Shown piece by piece: positions 10,771-21,645 of a stretch of DNA of 64,000 nucleotides (the first letter of the stretch is position 1; each line of letters opens with the position of its first letter). The translations under genes were made by a program, and so were the position numbers. The stretch spans positions 4,964,733-5,028,732 of the forward strand of contig CM035353.1 of assembly GCA_020137815.1 (NCBI GenBank). The letters are read 5' to 3'. This DNA is from Hormiphora californensis (lineage: Eukaryota > Ctenophora > Tentaculata > Cydippida > Pleurobrachiidae). The notes under the pieces were generated by a model. The model worked only from the letters and a program-made list of their open reading frames with translations, ran no database searches and was not told the origin of the DNA.

Positions 10771-11333
10771 TACCGCCTCCATTAGTGTCGTGTACCTAAT
10801 ACTAATACAGCTATTCTGTCCGGTTAATCACGGAATGTGGGGGCAACACTTGACAGTTTAAAAAAAGGCCAATTAGCAATGCTCCTTCATGAGTTCATGT
10901 AACCATGCAATTGGCGTCAAATGGGCAAAAAAGGAGGAATTTGTACTTCAGCTTTGTCATCAACACATGTTAGCCGGGTTGTACACAGATCAAACACAGT
11001 AACTTTGGTTGGCGGAGAAGTGCCAAGTTGAAACACAAAAACACATTCACAAATCAGAATATCAAACAATCTAAACCGCGCGTGCACACTGTTCGTGTGC
11101 GCGCAGCGCCGCATCCTAATGTCGCGGTAGGCGCTGACACTAGGGGAGTTTTCCTTTTCCCAGAACTCTTGCGCTACACCAAGGGTGCCGAAAGATGCAG
11201 ACCTTGACATAAACACGCGAGCTCGGATAAGTGGGAAAGGAAAAGAAATATACTTATCCCCCGAATCTTATTCCCCGAATCATAAATACTTTCTAACTCA
11301 CGATCACTGTCATCAGTCTTGTCTAATGACTAC
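10771..11333. other. no gene seen
   Basis: Contains a short GC-rich inverted motif near 11085-11115 (GCGCGTGCACA and TGTGCGCGC). The minus frame at 10917-11216 has no recognisable domain. Confidence 0.3.
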
Positions 11334-11341
11334 ATAAATAA

Positions 11342-12679
11342 CAGGAAGCGACCGAATATTCGGTTCGGTTCGGTTCGGTTCGGAAATTCGGTGTTTTTTG
11401 GGCGGTTCGGTTCGGTTCGGTTCGGTAGGAAATTTTGGCCGAACCACCGAATTTTTTTGGTCAAAAAATGCCCAGAAATCGGGCTTTTTCATGCAAAATT
11501 TTTCAATTATTTCACGAAAATTGTATGGATTTCAATGTCAATTTCGCCGTATTAACCCTATTTCGAATCGGTGGTGCTATGTGGAAATGATTTCGCTAGT
11601 TAGCGGGTTTGATATGGATTGATTTGATACCTGACTTCCCGTCGAATCGTGTCCTCATGAGAGGGTCAACAAATTCAGAAACTTTTTTTTTCAAAAAATT
11701 CATCAAGGTGTTAAGAATCATTCTCTGAAATTTTGTAAAAAAGTTTGGAAAATATTTCAAAGTCAATTTTATGGAAAATTTTCTATGTCAATTTTTGCGT
11801 ACGAATCGTGTTTCGAATCGGTATTGCTAAGCGGGAGTGATGTTGCTAATTAGTGGGTCCGAGATGGATTATGCTGTGACGTGATCCCCCATCAAATCTA
11901 ATTAGGAAGTTTAGGGGAAACGATTCATGTTTCAATAAATCCTGCTAATTAGCGAGAGCACTGCCGCATAGCATCACCGATTCGCAACACGATTCGTACG
12001 GCAAAATTGACATATAATTTTTTTTCCGAAATTGACTTTGAAATATTTTACAAAGTTTTTTCACAAAATTAAATGTTTCTCTAAAAGTTCATGGAGAGCA
12101 TCGATCAAGGTATTGAGAATCATTACCTGAAATTTTGTGAAATTTTTTTGTGAAAAATATTTTAAGTAAATTATGGTATACGAATCGTGTTTCTAATCGA
12201 CAATGCTAAACGGGAGTGATGTTGGTAATTAGTGGGTCCGAGATGGATTGTGCTGATACGTGATCCCCCATCAAATCTAATTAGGAAATTTAGAGAGACA
12301 CGATTCATGGTTCGTTTAATCCTGCTAAATAGCAATACCATTCCCGTATAGCATTGCCGATTCGAAACACGATCCGTACGCAAAAATTGACATAGAAAAT
12401 TTACGATAAAATTGACTTTGAAAATTTTTTCACAAAATTGACTTTGAAATTTTTTCAAACATTTTTTAACAAAATTTCAGAGAATGATTCTCAATACCTT
12501 GATCGGTGCTCTCCATGACTTTTTAGAGAAACATTTATACAGAAAAAGTTTTGTATGGTTCGGTTCGGTTCGGTTACCGAAATTCGGTTCGGTTCGGTTC
12601 GGTTCGGTTCGGTAAAAAAGTTTTTCAAATTTGGTTCGGTTCGGTTCGGTGGAAAAAAACCCGGTTCGGTCGTTTCCTG
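11342..12679. mobile_element. hAT-like non-autonomous element, 8-bp TSD, TTCGG subterminal arrays
   Basis: Ends CAGGAAGCGACCGA and TCGGTCGTTTCCTG are inverted with one mismatch, flanked by an exact 8-bp duplication ATAAATAA (11334-11341 and 12680-12687). An 8-bp duplication with CAG...CTG ends is typical of hAT. Just inside both ends are GGTTCGGTTCGG arrays in opposite orientation, as expected of transposase-binding subterminal repeats. The interior holds several diverged direct and inverted copies of a segment such as TGGGTCCGAGATGGATT (near 11860 and 12230). No transposase is encoded. Confidence 0.85.
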
Positions 12680-12706
12680 ATAAATAACAGTAGAAAATAA
12701 TCATAA

Positions 12707-13010
12707 GGGTCACCACACACCAAAGTTAAAATTAAAATTAAAATTTTGATTTTAAACCCGCACACACCAGCGGCCGTAATTTCTCTCTCCCATTCTAAAA
12801 GTAACGATTTTGACGGCGTGTTAAAATTTTGTCATCCAACGCGACCGTCAAAATCGTGCGTGAGATTGTTTTGGGCACGTCGCGCCCCCATGTTCGCGAC
12901 CAAGAGATTGTTACTTTTAGAATGGGGAGAGAAATTTTAACGGCCGCTGGTGTGTGCGGGTTTAAAATCAAAATTTTAATTTTAATTTTAACTTTGGTGT
13001 GTGGTGACCC
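12707..13010. mobile_element. 304-bp MITE, TSD TAA (family copy 1)
   Basis: The ends GGGTCACCACACACCAAAGT and reverse complement are flanked by TAA at 12704-12706 and 13011-13013. The arms run to the centre near 12850 through AACGGCCGCTGG. A related copy is at 19316-19592. The 3-bp TWA duplication again fits PIF/Harbinger. Non-coding. Confidence 0.85.
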
Positions 13011-13056
13011 TAACTGAAACAGAACTAGTAAGGAAAAACTATTGTCTCAGTCCGTC

Positions 13057-13860
13057 CTAGTCGGTAGTAGTCACTGCGGGCTGCCTCCTCTTTCTCCATC
13101 TTTTTCTCAATATTTTCATTTTGAGATTCATCTTCTTGAGAAATGAAAGCTTTCCTTGTTTTTCCTCTTTCTCACAGCACAAAACTGGAACGTTGAATTC
13201 ACTTGAGGACTGCCTTACCAAATCAGGAACATACACGGTCGCTTGTAGTGGGAAAACGGTAATGGAAAACGAAGATACAGTAAGACGACGCGCAACCGTG
13301 ACCAATCAGGGCGCTAGTACGTGCTGACACATGAACTTTTTGCCGCACGTTATGCACCGTGCGCGTCTCCTTACTGTATTTTGCGTTACCGTATTTTTAC
13401 TGCAAGCAGCACTGATATTCCACGTCTTCCTCTTTCTCACAGCACAAAACTGGAACGTTGAATTCACTTGAGGGCTCTCTCACCAAATCGGGAGCATATT
13501 CCACATCTTCCTCTTTCTCACAGCAGAAAACTGGAACATTGAATTCACTTGAGGGCTGTCTCATAAAATGATGAACAAACTGTGTATGTTTGAGATGCTC
13601 ATCTTTACTTGTTCTAACAGACACTGGTTGGTTTCTGTTTTCATACCTTTTTCTTCACGTCGTATCCCTACCGGGTTTACGCTCCTTTCAAAACACAAAT
13701 CATCCCTCCATAAGTCTGGGACATAAACATTCCTCGGGGATCGTTTATCCGGAGCACCAATCATCCTCTCTCCAGAAAGGAACTCATCAAATTGTCTGTT
13801 GTTTATGTCATTGTGATTGTACGTCATTTGTTGGATGTGGGTGAGATTAAAACTGGACAA
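13057..13860 (-). pseudogene. repetitive coding remnant with CCEKEE repeats
   Basis: Minus-strand frames encode a diverged repeat of about 27 residues centred on SSEFNVPVLCCEKEE, preceded by YxPDLVR. There are two copies in 13397-13624 and one in 13057-13305. The frame 13561-13860 carries a related NVYVPDLWRD segment after a start MSSFNLTHIQQMTYNHND. The pieces lie in different frames, separated by inverted-repeat DNA (13255-13400), so either the gene has several exons or it is broken. Amino acid conservation between copies suggests past protein coding. No family recognised; the Cys pair and acidic tract recur in each unit. Confidence 0.45.
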
Positions 13861-14129
13861 ACTTCTCTAATAAACACCTCCCACACACTTTATGAATTTG
13901 GTCTGAATTACGGTAAGAAGACGCACAAGCGTGCCCAGTCAACCCGTTATGACGTGCTGAACAAATGTACTTTTTGACATATAAGCACTCGTGTGTTACA
14001 CAAAGTCTGTGTCTTCTTACCGTTTTTCAAATACGGTATCTCCTGTCACTAATAATACTGTGCCTGTAATAGGAAAACGGTAATGAAAAATAGAATTATT
14101 GCCCTTGGCATAGCATGGATATGACTATT
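13861..14129. repeat. decayed inverted repeat around 13905-14030
   Basis: TTACGGTAAGAAGACGC near 13910 and GTGTCTTCTTACCG near 14010 face each other. Nearby, GGAAAACGGTAATGAAAA (14072) resembles GGAAAACGGTAATGGAAAA (13250), so a small repeat family is present. Confidence 0.5.
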
Positions 14130-14710
14130 AATGGGATCCCATCAACAGTAAAACTCTAACTGATAATGGACCATGACAGTGATGGACGGTAGGCGGTAAA
14201 TGTTAACCAGATCTGTGAGAATTTCGCACGTTTTTGCCCATAACTCAGCCATTTCTTGACCAATCTGCAAGATCTTTAGCTCATCGGAAAGAGGACATTG
14301 AGATCTTTCGAATGAGCTCAAGAAAATGAAAATTGGCGCAAATTGCGCAGCGTGGTGGCGAAAACGCGCATTTTGCGCCATGACGCCGCGCATTTTGCGC
14401 CGATTTTAGTTTTATTGGGCTCATTTGAAAGAGCTCAATGTCCTCTTTCCAACGCGCCCAAGATTTTGCAAATTGGTCAAGAAATGACTGAGTTATGGAC
14501 AAAAACGTGGTTTTGCACGTACGTTTTCTCTCAGATCTGGTTAACATTTACCGCCTACCGTGATGGACGATGGTTCTTTCTCTGTATTCTCTCTGTAGGC
14601 AGTACATTGGGCATGCCCGGGCGCGGGCGCGCACACGGAGAGAATACAGAGAAAGAACCATCACTGTGGTCCATTATCAGTTAGAGTTTTACTGTTGATG
14701 GGATCCCATT
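14130..14710. mobile_element. outer foldback element hosting a nested MITE
   Basis: The ends AATGGGATCCCATCAACAGT and reverse complement run inward through CTAACTGATAATGGACCA. The right half also has a hairpin with AGAGAATACAGAGAAAGAAC. The MITE at 14188-14559 is inserted into the left part. Confidence 0.75.
14188..14559. mobile_element. 372-bp palindromic MITE, 9-bp TSD (copy 1)
   Basis: Ends GGTAGGCGGTAAATGTTAAC and reverse complement; perfect 9-bp duplication GTGATGGAC at 14179-14187 and 14560-14568. A second copy of exactly the same length is at 25650-26021. The 9-bp duplication suggests Mutator-like mobilisation (inference). Confidence 0.9.
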
Positions 14711-15095
14711 AATGGGATGCCATTCAGTTAGAGTTTCCCCTAACAGTTCGCACCGAAACCATTTTTAAATTTTCAAAAGACGAAACAGTTAGAGAAGTGA
14801 ATATAATATCGAACATTCAAAATACATACTACAAGAGTAAATATATATTCGCACGCCTCACTTCACCACAAGGGATTGTGTGCACTCACTGCAATTTCAA
14901 GCATGCTGCGACAATTATACACCCTCTTTTTAATTCAAATATGGGTGAAACGGACATCATGGGATCCAATGTTTTCAAAATACTATACCGTCCCCGAGAG
15001 GCGAGGAGCCAGTGTTGGTGACATAGACACCTGGTGCGACCGAGATTGAGCTCACCAAGAGCCGGTGTTGACTGTGCAGTATATCAATGGAAACG
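14711..15095. other. 3' flank of the GPCR; no gene seen
   Basis: Contains a solitary copy of the TTGGTGACATAGACACCTGG mini-element end at about 15014-15050, related to those at 16191 and 23805. Confidence 0.4.
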
Positions 15096-16110
15096 TTATC
15101 TTAGTCGCTGGAGCTTCATCAGCCCTGAAGACTCGGTAACGGATGACACTGATCTTTGTCCACCATTTCGCCAGTGACACACTCTCTCCCGGACAAATTC
15201 CTTAAAACTACGGATGAGAAAGTAGTAAAGAAAGGGGTTTGCCGCGTTGCTAAGATAGATCAGGAAGGAGCACACCCTGTAATAAACAACAAACCAAGGT
15301 TTGATTTTAGTGGTCATTGGCAAGAACCTTCGAAGCGCGGCAAAACTACCAAAAGGAGCGAAGGAGATAGAGAAGATTATCGAAATTAGAATTGCAGTTC
15401 GAACTCCCTGTGTTTGGATGCCCTTACCCAACCTCGCTATCAGTACCATGAGGGCCACAGTGGTCCCAAACAACCCAACCATTGGAACGCAATCAAACAG
15501 TACAATACACACCAGCGCAGAGGTGGAAATGGGTCCATTGGGTTTGTAGAAGTTCATCCTAAACCGGTAGATAGACATTTCAAAGTGGAGAGTTGCCCAG
15601 TGCGAGTTTTGTAGAATTGGCAGGACGAGGAGTAGGGATGTCGTTATGAGACATGTTGTCCACACTGCTGCAAAGATGATATAACCTCTTCTCCTGGGCC
15701 ACAGTCTAGCTTGGAACGGAAAGAGCAAAGGTAGCAGTTTCACAATGTGGAGAATTAGGATCGAGAGTGTGTTGGCGCTGGCAAATACGTACTGGATAAA
15801 CATGATCACGAAGTTTTCAGTGTTTCCATAGATCTGGCGACCAGCCGCTAGAGCGGGTAGAGTCGCCAAGATCCCAATAGAGAATCCTATATCTGAGATT
15901 GCCATGTTTTCCAGTGATAGGACAGTCAGTTTATCGAGTTTAAGAGCCTGGTATCGGAGAGAGGCATAGAGAAGGACAATAGTTGCCGCTGATTGATGTT
16001 AGGGCGGAGAGAATGCTCCATGTCACCATGGCAACGTGTTCCCCTGGTGACGGGGGCGCATCCAGCCACACCAAATCAGGATGGTCGTTATTCAGTGTGT
16101 AGTTAGACAT
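15096..16110 (-). pseudogene. class-A-like 7-transmembrane receptor with one frameshift in TM1
   Basis: From ATG 16110 the minus strand encodes an N-terminus with an NYT glycosylation site, then the first half of TM1 ending LTSISGN. The frame is then lost at about 15980-15985 and resumes in another frame through TM2-TM7 to the stop at 15096. A two-base loss right after the TM1 Gly-Asn would explain it; total length would be about 338 residues, normal for the class. TM7 has NPFLYY (the NPxxY motif) and helix 8 begins RSFKEF. The DRY motif after TM3 is absent (LHIVKLLPLLFPF there) and TM6 has SFAP rather than CWxP. These features fit the large, diverged GPCR sets of sponges. It is a pseudogene or a sequencing indel; ligand unknown. 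Confidence 0.7.
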
Positions 16111-16190
16111 CTGGGGAATTGTTGAGGGAGAATTAGAGCAAGATCGTAGCACGGAGCAGGTTATAGATAACTGATAAACTACAGTAGACA

Positions 16191-16232
16191 TTGGTGACAT
16201 AGACACGTGGCGCCAGGTGTCTATGTCACCAA
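16191..16232. mobile_element. 42-bp palindromic mini-element with 9-bp TSD
   Basis: TTGGTGACATAGACAC and its complement surround GTGGCGCC. It is flanked by the perfect duplication CAGTAGACA (16182-16190 and 16233-16241). A 67-bp relative lies at 23805-23871, and a solitary end near 15014. Confidence 0.85.
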
Positions 16233-16331
16233 CAGTAGACACATGTGCGCACACATTACCGTATCTCCACTACAAGCACCAGTGTTAGATTTGACATGTG
16301 CGAGGATGGTGGGTATAGGAAATGCTACAGT

Positions 16332-16333
<2 letters not shown>

Positions 16334-16382
<49 letters not shown>
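16334..16382. repeat. GA microsatellite
   Basis: Uninterrupted (GA)n run. Open frames across it encode only RE/ER repeats and are not genes. Confidence 0.95.
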
Positions 16383-16385
<3 letters not shown>

Positions 16386-16564
16386 AGAGAGAGAGAGATC
16401 AGAGATAACATGATGTCACACATTACTGAGTTAGGCCGAGAATTGAATTTGCAGACAAAAACCTGCAAACACACGCGATCACGTTGCAGAAGAATGTTAC
16501 TACTGATCCTGATACGGCCAGAGATAGCGAGCATGCTTAACGAGGTTGGTAATTCGACTTACAT

Positions 16565-16688
16565 ACTAGATCCAAAAACCAAACAAGTTTGGTGGATAGC
16601 CGGGGCCGCAGAAATTAAAAAACGTGCGAAAGTTTTGATACATGAACTTTCGGGGCCTGGGGTGCTGTTAAATTCGCGTTTCCATGAT
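16565..16688 (+). repeat. 124-bp inverted repeat, left copy, protein-like
   Basis: Reads LDPKTKQVWWIAGAAEIKK and on in the plus strand. Repeated as reverse complement at 17777-17900 with the same peptide. The sequences outside the 124 bp differ. It could be the end of a larger foldback element or a captured coding scrap. Confidence 0.75.
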
Positions 16689-16869
16689 TATAACCAATTT
16701 AACATTTTCAAACTATACGCCAGGAAAACTAGTGCAATGATCAAACCATTAATTTATTCCACATTATCACATGTCACATCCACACATGTCACATATATTT
16801 ATTGTGCACAGTGGGTCGTTTCAGAGTCTGTTTTACAGAATAATATTATTATGATAATATTAGACAATT

Positions 16870-16945
16870 TTGACCAGTCATCTAAATTTTCACAGTACAC
16901 TGTTTCCGGTGGTTAAAGTGTACTGTGAAATTTTAGACCACTGCA
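16870..16945. repeat. short palindrome
   Basis: CTAAATTTTCACAGTACACT faces AGTGTACTGTGAAATTTTAG across a short loop. Confidence 0.8.
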
Positions 16946-17072
16946 AAAACACTAGTAATTATAAAGTAAAATACCGCTGCAGTGGTATGTGAAAATTTAA
17001 ACACTTTCTAGTCACACGCACACAGTGTGAACATTACAAACATTACAAACTGAGTGAACGGGATAAAGATTA

Positions 17073-17073
<1 letters not shown>

Positions 17074-17145
<72 letters not shown>

Positions 17146-17170
17146 GTGTGTGTGTGTGAGAGAGAGAGAT
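17074..17170. repeat. GA microsatellite with a GT block
   Basis: (GA)n followed by GTGTGTGTGTGT and a second GA run. Confidence 0.95.
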
Positions 17171-17314
17171 AGGAAAAGAGAGAATCAAAGGCAGAGAGGG
17201 AAAGCAGATGCAGGACGCTCATTGGTGTGGTGCCATCACGTAACGATCACGTGACCTATAGTTGCAAAGGGGAAGAAAAGATAAGGGTTAGGGCGTGTGC
17301 ACTGTGCAGTAGTG

Positions 17315-17318
<4 letters not shown>

Positions 17319-17398
<80 letters not shown>

Positions 17399-17420
17399 TT
17401 CTCTTTCTCTCTCTCTCTCA
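17319..17420. repeat. CT microsatellite
   Basis: Long (CT)n run. The SLSLSL frames across it are artefacts. Confidence 0.95.
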
Positions 17421-17529
17421 CTCAATCTTTATCTCTTTCACTCAGTTTGTTTCCAAAATCATCTAATAAAATTAGAATGACTGCTTTTACATGCTCTATT
17501 ACACAACAATAATGTTAAAGATTCTTTCA

Positions 17530-17715
17530 CTTTTAGGCCTCGCAGGCTCGGCCCAAAAGTACAACTACAGAGCTCGCAGGCTCGCTCAGTAGTTACACTT
17601 AGCGTGCCTCGCAGGCTCGGTAGCTAAGTAAAAGGATCTACCTCGACCTCTCGGTCTCGGTTCATTATTGTTGTATTTAGAGCACTCGGCCTTCGGCCTC
17701 GTACACTAAAAAGTA
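17530..17715. repeat. repeats of GCCTCGCAGGCTCGG type
   Basis: The motif CTCGCAGGCTCG recurs at about 17537, 17571 and 17597, then a CTCGGCCTTCGGCCTCG palindrome. Non-coding. Confidence 0.7.
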
Positions 17716-17776
17716 ATAGACCATTTTAACCAGTCATCTAATCATATAATAGTGTGTTTCGAAAGAACGGCTGACT

Positions 17777-17900
17777 ATCATGGAAACGCGAATTTAACAG
17801 CACCCCAGGCCCCGAAAGTTCATGTATCAAAACTTTCGCACGTTTTTTAATTTCTGCGGCCCCGGCTATCCACCAAACTTGTTTGGTTTTTGGATCTAGT
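17777..17900 (-). repeat. 124-bp inverted repeat, right copy
   Basis: Reverse complement of 16565-16688; see that entry. Confidence 0.75.
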
Positions 17901-17964
17901 ATCAGGCATTTTGTTATACTAGTATGACATGCTGCATGCATTTTGTAATACTAGCTTAATTTAA

Positions 17965-18225
17965 TAAACGCGGATTGAGGATTCGCAGACTTTTTAAATC
18001 GTAGGTACTAGGTAGCCTCATAATAATCGCAGATATCCAATCTCGGATATCAATCGCGAATAACTAATATCATAGTAATCGCAGACAACCAATTGCGGAT
18101 AACTTATCAGTTATCAATCCGTTATAAGTTATCGCGATTAGTTATCGCGATTAGCTATCACGATTAGCTATCACGATTAGCTATCGCGATTAGCTATCTG
18201 CGATTAGCTATCCGCGATTGGTTAC
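17965..18225. repeat. minisatellite, GCGATTAGCTATC-type 13-14-bp units
   Basis: Tandem and inverted variants of GCGATTAGTTATC; about six good tandem units at 18125-18215. Related motifs recur at 18985-19080, suggesting the two ends of one element. Confidence 0.8.
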
Positions 18226-19134
18226 TATTATATTACTTACTAGAGAGCCCAGGCAAAAGACCCAAAACTACTCTCGCCCCCTACTGACTCCCCCCACCCC
18301 TATCGAATCATCTCAATATCTACTGACTGCTCTCGCCCCACATTATTGAATACTCATTCCTCAACACCCTCCTTCCCCCCGCCCCCGCTATGTTGACCAA
18401 CTAACCCCATAACCCCCTTACAGCCAGTTGGAGTCCTATAACAACCCCCCCCCCCCGTCTCCATGTCTCTCTCTCCCCCTCTCCATCTCCCTCTCTTTCC
18501 CTGTCCCCTCTCCAATGCATAGTCTCCATCTATCCCCTATCCCCCTCTCTCTCTATCCCTCTCACCCCATCATTCGATTCCCTTCGTCGTCTCTTCATAT
18601 CGGGCTGGTGAATATGGAAGCTGGTACAGGGAACTCTTTAGAGTACTGCAGCTGAAGAACATACCGAATCAGGTGATAAAGATCCGTAGAACTGGAGCTG
18701 TGCAGAGTTATTAAAGCTGGGATACGAATTGGTAGAAAAGCTGTGGCATTCATCGGGGCCTCAGCAGTAGATGGCCAAACACCACAAAACACCACAGGAA
18801 CACGCAATACAACACCCAACAACATGCACGTGCAGTATTACAATCTTGCCCACCATCATGGCAACTCCCCAAACCCCCCACCAACAGCCCCTAACAACAC
18901 GTCAATTTTCCACGTGCAAGCCCTAAAAACCCCCCTCCCCCAAATTTTGTCTTGCACTGTTCTCTGCTTTATAATATAGATTTCGCGACAAGTTATCGTG
19001 GTTAGTTATCCGCAATTGGTTCTCCGCGATTAATCTATGATTTTGATTATTATAGTCACGGATAATGATCACGGATAAGCATTAATAATCAGTATATCTG
19101 ATAAAATCAGGTTCTAGATGCTAATTCGCTCTTT
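18226..19134. other. low-complexity C/CT-rich DNA; no firm gene
   Basis: 18280-18600 is C-rich and CT-rich. 18600-18900 has plus-strand scraps that read protein-like for about 30 residues but contain stops. 18975-19080 repeats the GATTAGTTATC motif of 17965-18225. Confidence 0.4.
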
Positions 19135-19770
19135 TCTCGGTGGTTTTTAAAATCGTCTTATATTTAAGACAGTCATAACTCTAGATATGACTACCAATTA
19201 CAACTGAAAATGCGGCAGTAAGGCTAGCTTTATAAATTAAATCTGATTCAATGTTAATTTAGACTCTGAATCGCTTCTTTGTAGGTGTTTTTAAAATCGT
19301 CTTAAATTTAAGACAGGGTCACCACACACCAAAGTTAAAATTAAAATTAAAATTTTGATTTTAAACCCGCACACACCAGCGGCCGTTAAAATTTCTCTCC
19401 CCCATTCTAAAAGTAACAATCTCGCGCGCGATTTTAACGGCGTGTTAAAATTTTATCATCCAACGCGACCTTTAAAATCGTGCGTGAGATCGTTACTTTT
19501 AGAATGGGGAGAGAAATTTTAACGGCCGCTGGTGTGTGCGGGTTTAAAATCAAAATTTTAATTTTAATTTTAACTTTGGTGTGTGGTGACCCTAAGTCAT
19601 AAATATAGATATGACTACCAATTATATCTGAAAATACAGCAGTTAACCCACGTTGGAAAAACATGTATGATAAAATCATGATTTATAGTTTAATTTGCTC
19701 TTTTCTAAGTTTTTTTGAAAATCGTCTTAAATCTTAATACAGTCAGATGCCCATAACTGACGAACCGCAA
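19135..19770. repeat. diverged direct repeats with a GTCTTAAATTTAAGAC palindrome
   Basis: AAAATCGTCTTAAATTTAAG followed by ACAGTCATAACT recurs near 19150, 19290 and 19720. The second copy is interrupted by the MITE at 19316-19592: GACAG before it continues as GTCATAAATATAGATATGAC after it. Confidence 0.7.
19316..19592. mobile_element. 277-bp MITE, same family as 12707-13010 (copy 2)
   Basis: Same ends (GGGTCACCACACACCAAAGT), similar length and centre. It is followed by TAA, but the left flank is ACA, so the duplication is imperfect here. The interrupted repeat around it shows it is an insertion. Confidence 0.85.
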
Positions 19771-20460
19771 CTCGGATTTGCTTGAAATTTTGAACGTGTG
19801 TTCAAGATGTCAAGGCAACACCGCGTACCAAGCGGCGTATTTGTAAAACGACGGGAAGGCCGTCTTAAACGCCAAAGAAAACTTAAGACAGTCATAACTT
19901 TTGTTATGACTGTCCGTTTTCTCTGTCCAAGCTTTAATACAAGGTACACCACTAGACCTACCGACTCCCAAAGTTTCATGGTGATAGCTTTACACGGGGG
20001 ATTACGGGGGCTCGAATAGATCGCCCGTATAGATCGCCCGTACCAGTCGCCCGTACATTTGCTTTGCGCATTACGTTTCATCGCACTTTCACCACAAGTA
20101 AGGTACATGCGCGTTACGCACATGTGTTTTGTTGTGGTGAAAGTGTGGTGAAACGTAATGCGCAAAGCAAATGTACGGGCGACTGGTACGGGCGACTGGT
20201 ACGGGCGTCTCATCCGGGCCCCCGTAATCCGCTGCCTAAAAACTGTGGCCTCTATTATGTACGCAAAAAGGTCGTACAATCAAGGTCGTTCGGGACCCTA
20301 AAAACGGACATTTTGTCTAAAATACGACCCTCTGTAACGTAAAAACCGTAACTCCGATTTGCATGAAATTTTAAACGTGTGCTCTAGGTGTCAAGGCAAC
20401 ACGAACTACCAAGCGGCATGTTCGTAGTACAACGGGAAGGTTGTCTAAAACAAAGTTGAA
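19745..20460. repeat. direct repeats flanking a foldback MITE (20000-20236)
   Basis: 19750-19880 and 20335-20450 are diverged direct copies (TCGGATTTGCTTGAAATTTT and TCCGATTTGCATGAAATTTT). Between them, 20000-20236 is an inverted repeat whose arms carry GCCCGTACCAGTCGCCCGTA-type short repeats and GCTTTGCGCATTACGTTTC. The frame 19743-20279 on the minus strand crosses this palindrome and is rejected. Confidence 0.75.
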
Positions 20461-20655
20461 TTTGCCGATTTCAGACAATAAGTATAGTAGCGCTGCCAAA
20501 ATTTTCAAAAATTTTCAAAAATTTTTTTTTCGAAATTTCGATTTTCTGTTTACTGGGAGGAAAGATGCTTGTTAGAAGGACAATTTGGGGGAAATGATGG
20601 TTGGGGGAAGGGAGGATTGGGCCCCGGGCGCTTGCCAGCGCTATGATCAGATACA

Positions 20656-20708
20656 GCATGACTGTATAGTTATACTATACAGTCATGCTGTGTGTGTGTG
20701 TGTGTGTG
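20656..20708. repeat. perfect palindrome followed by a GT run
   Basis: CAGCATGACTGTATAG and its complement around TTATA, then (GT)n. Confidence 0.9.
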
Positions 20709-21645
20709 GCTCTAGGTTATAGCGTACCAAACTCTGCCGCACGACAGAACGGTGTTGCAACCTGTCATAAAGTCTGTGGTCTGTATGAAAGATAGTAGCT
20801 AAAATATCACGCTCAAAATTACACCAAAATCAAACAAAATTTCTCTGATATTCTAACTGTTTGTGGTCTGTATTCGGGCACTCTCACGCAACCTTTATGT
20901 CCTGTCAGCTTCTGAGTCTGGAACAAGTCATGCTGTATCAGTGTATCTGATATGTACGTATATGTACGTATAAAGGAAAGGTACTACACACTATGTGGTC
21001 ATGTCCGATAGGCTCGCGAGATCTCCCAATTTTGACACAAAACGCGCAGCAGAGGCCCAGATTTGACCCAGATCCGTTCTCATTGCGCGTTTTTACGTGT
21101 AAAAGCAGCGCTGACAAGAGATTTTTTAGCACTAACGTCGCATTAAATGTATGACCGCATAGGACCGGTTTTAAACTACGGGTTGTAAAGTGACCTCTAG
21201 CCCTATAGCTTTCTTTTGACACCAAACTTTAGTCTGCGCTTTGAACAGACGCCTGTTTTTGGGCTGTAGGGCGAACTTTGATACAATCCTGTCAAAAATC
21301 TATCGCATTTTTTACTGAATTGTGGGTATCAAAATGATCTTTAGACGATTCCCTACAATTGTCATACATCTTTCAGAACGTAAGAAAGCACACGCAGGCG
21401 TGCACGCTCCCCTAAAGTGGCTTACAAAATCGCGCAAAACACAGAAAAACGGGTGATTCCTATCGGACAAATGCGCGTTTTGACCACATAGTGCTACATG
21501 TACAAAGACACGCTGTTTGTAACAGTTGACAGATTCAAATGGACCACGTGTGTACAATAATATGTGCTCTATATAGATCATAGTATGTAGTAGAAATATT
21601 ATATGCACTATCACTTGCAGATCATGTGCTCTAATACTATTATAA
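20709..21645. repeat. no gene; decayed inverted repeat about 20985-21510
   Basis: ACTATGTGGTCATGTCCGAT near 20990 is matched by complement segments near 21455-21510 (CTATCGGACAAATG, TTTTGACCACATAGTG). The interior is non-coding as far as I can see. Confidence 0.5.

Noticed and set aside
11362-11430. TTCGG arrays as telomeric repeats
   Set aside because: They are short, internal, mirrored at 12555-12670 and bounded by an 8-bp target duplication.
19743-20279. 178-codon minus frame
   Set aside because: Runs through the palindrome 20000-20236 and flanking repeats; no domain.
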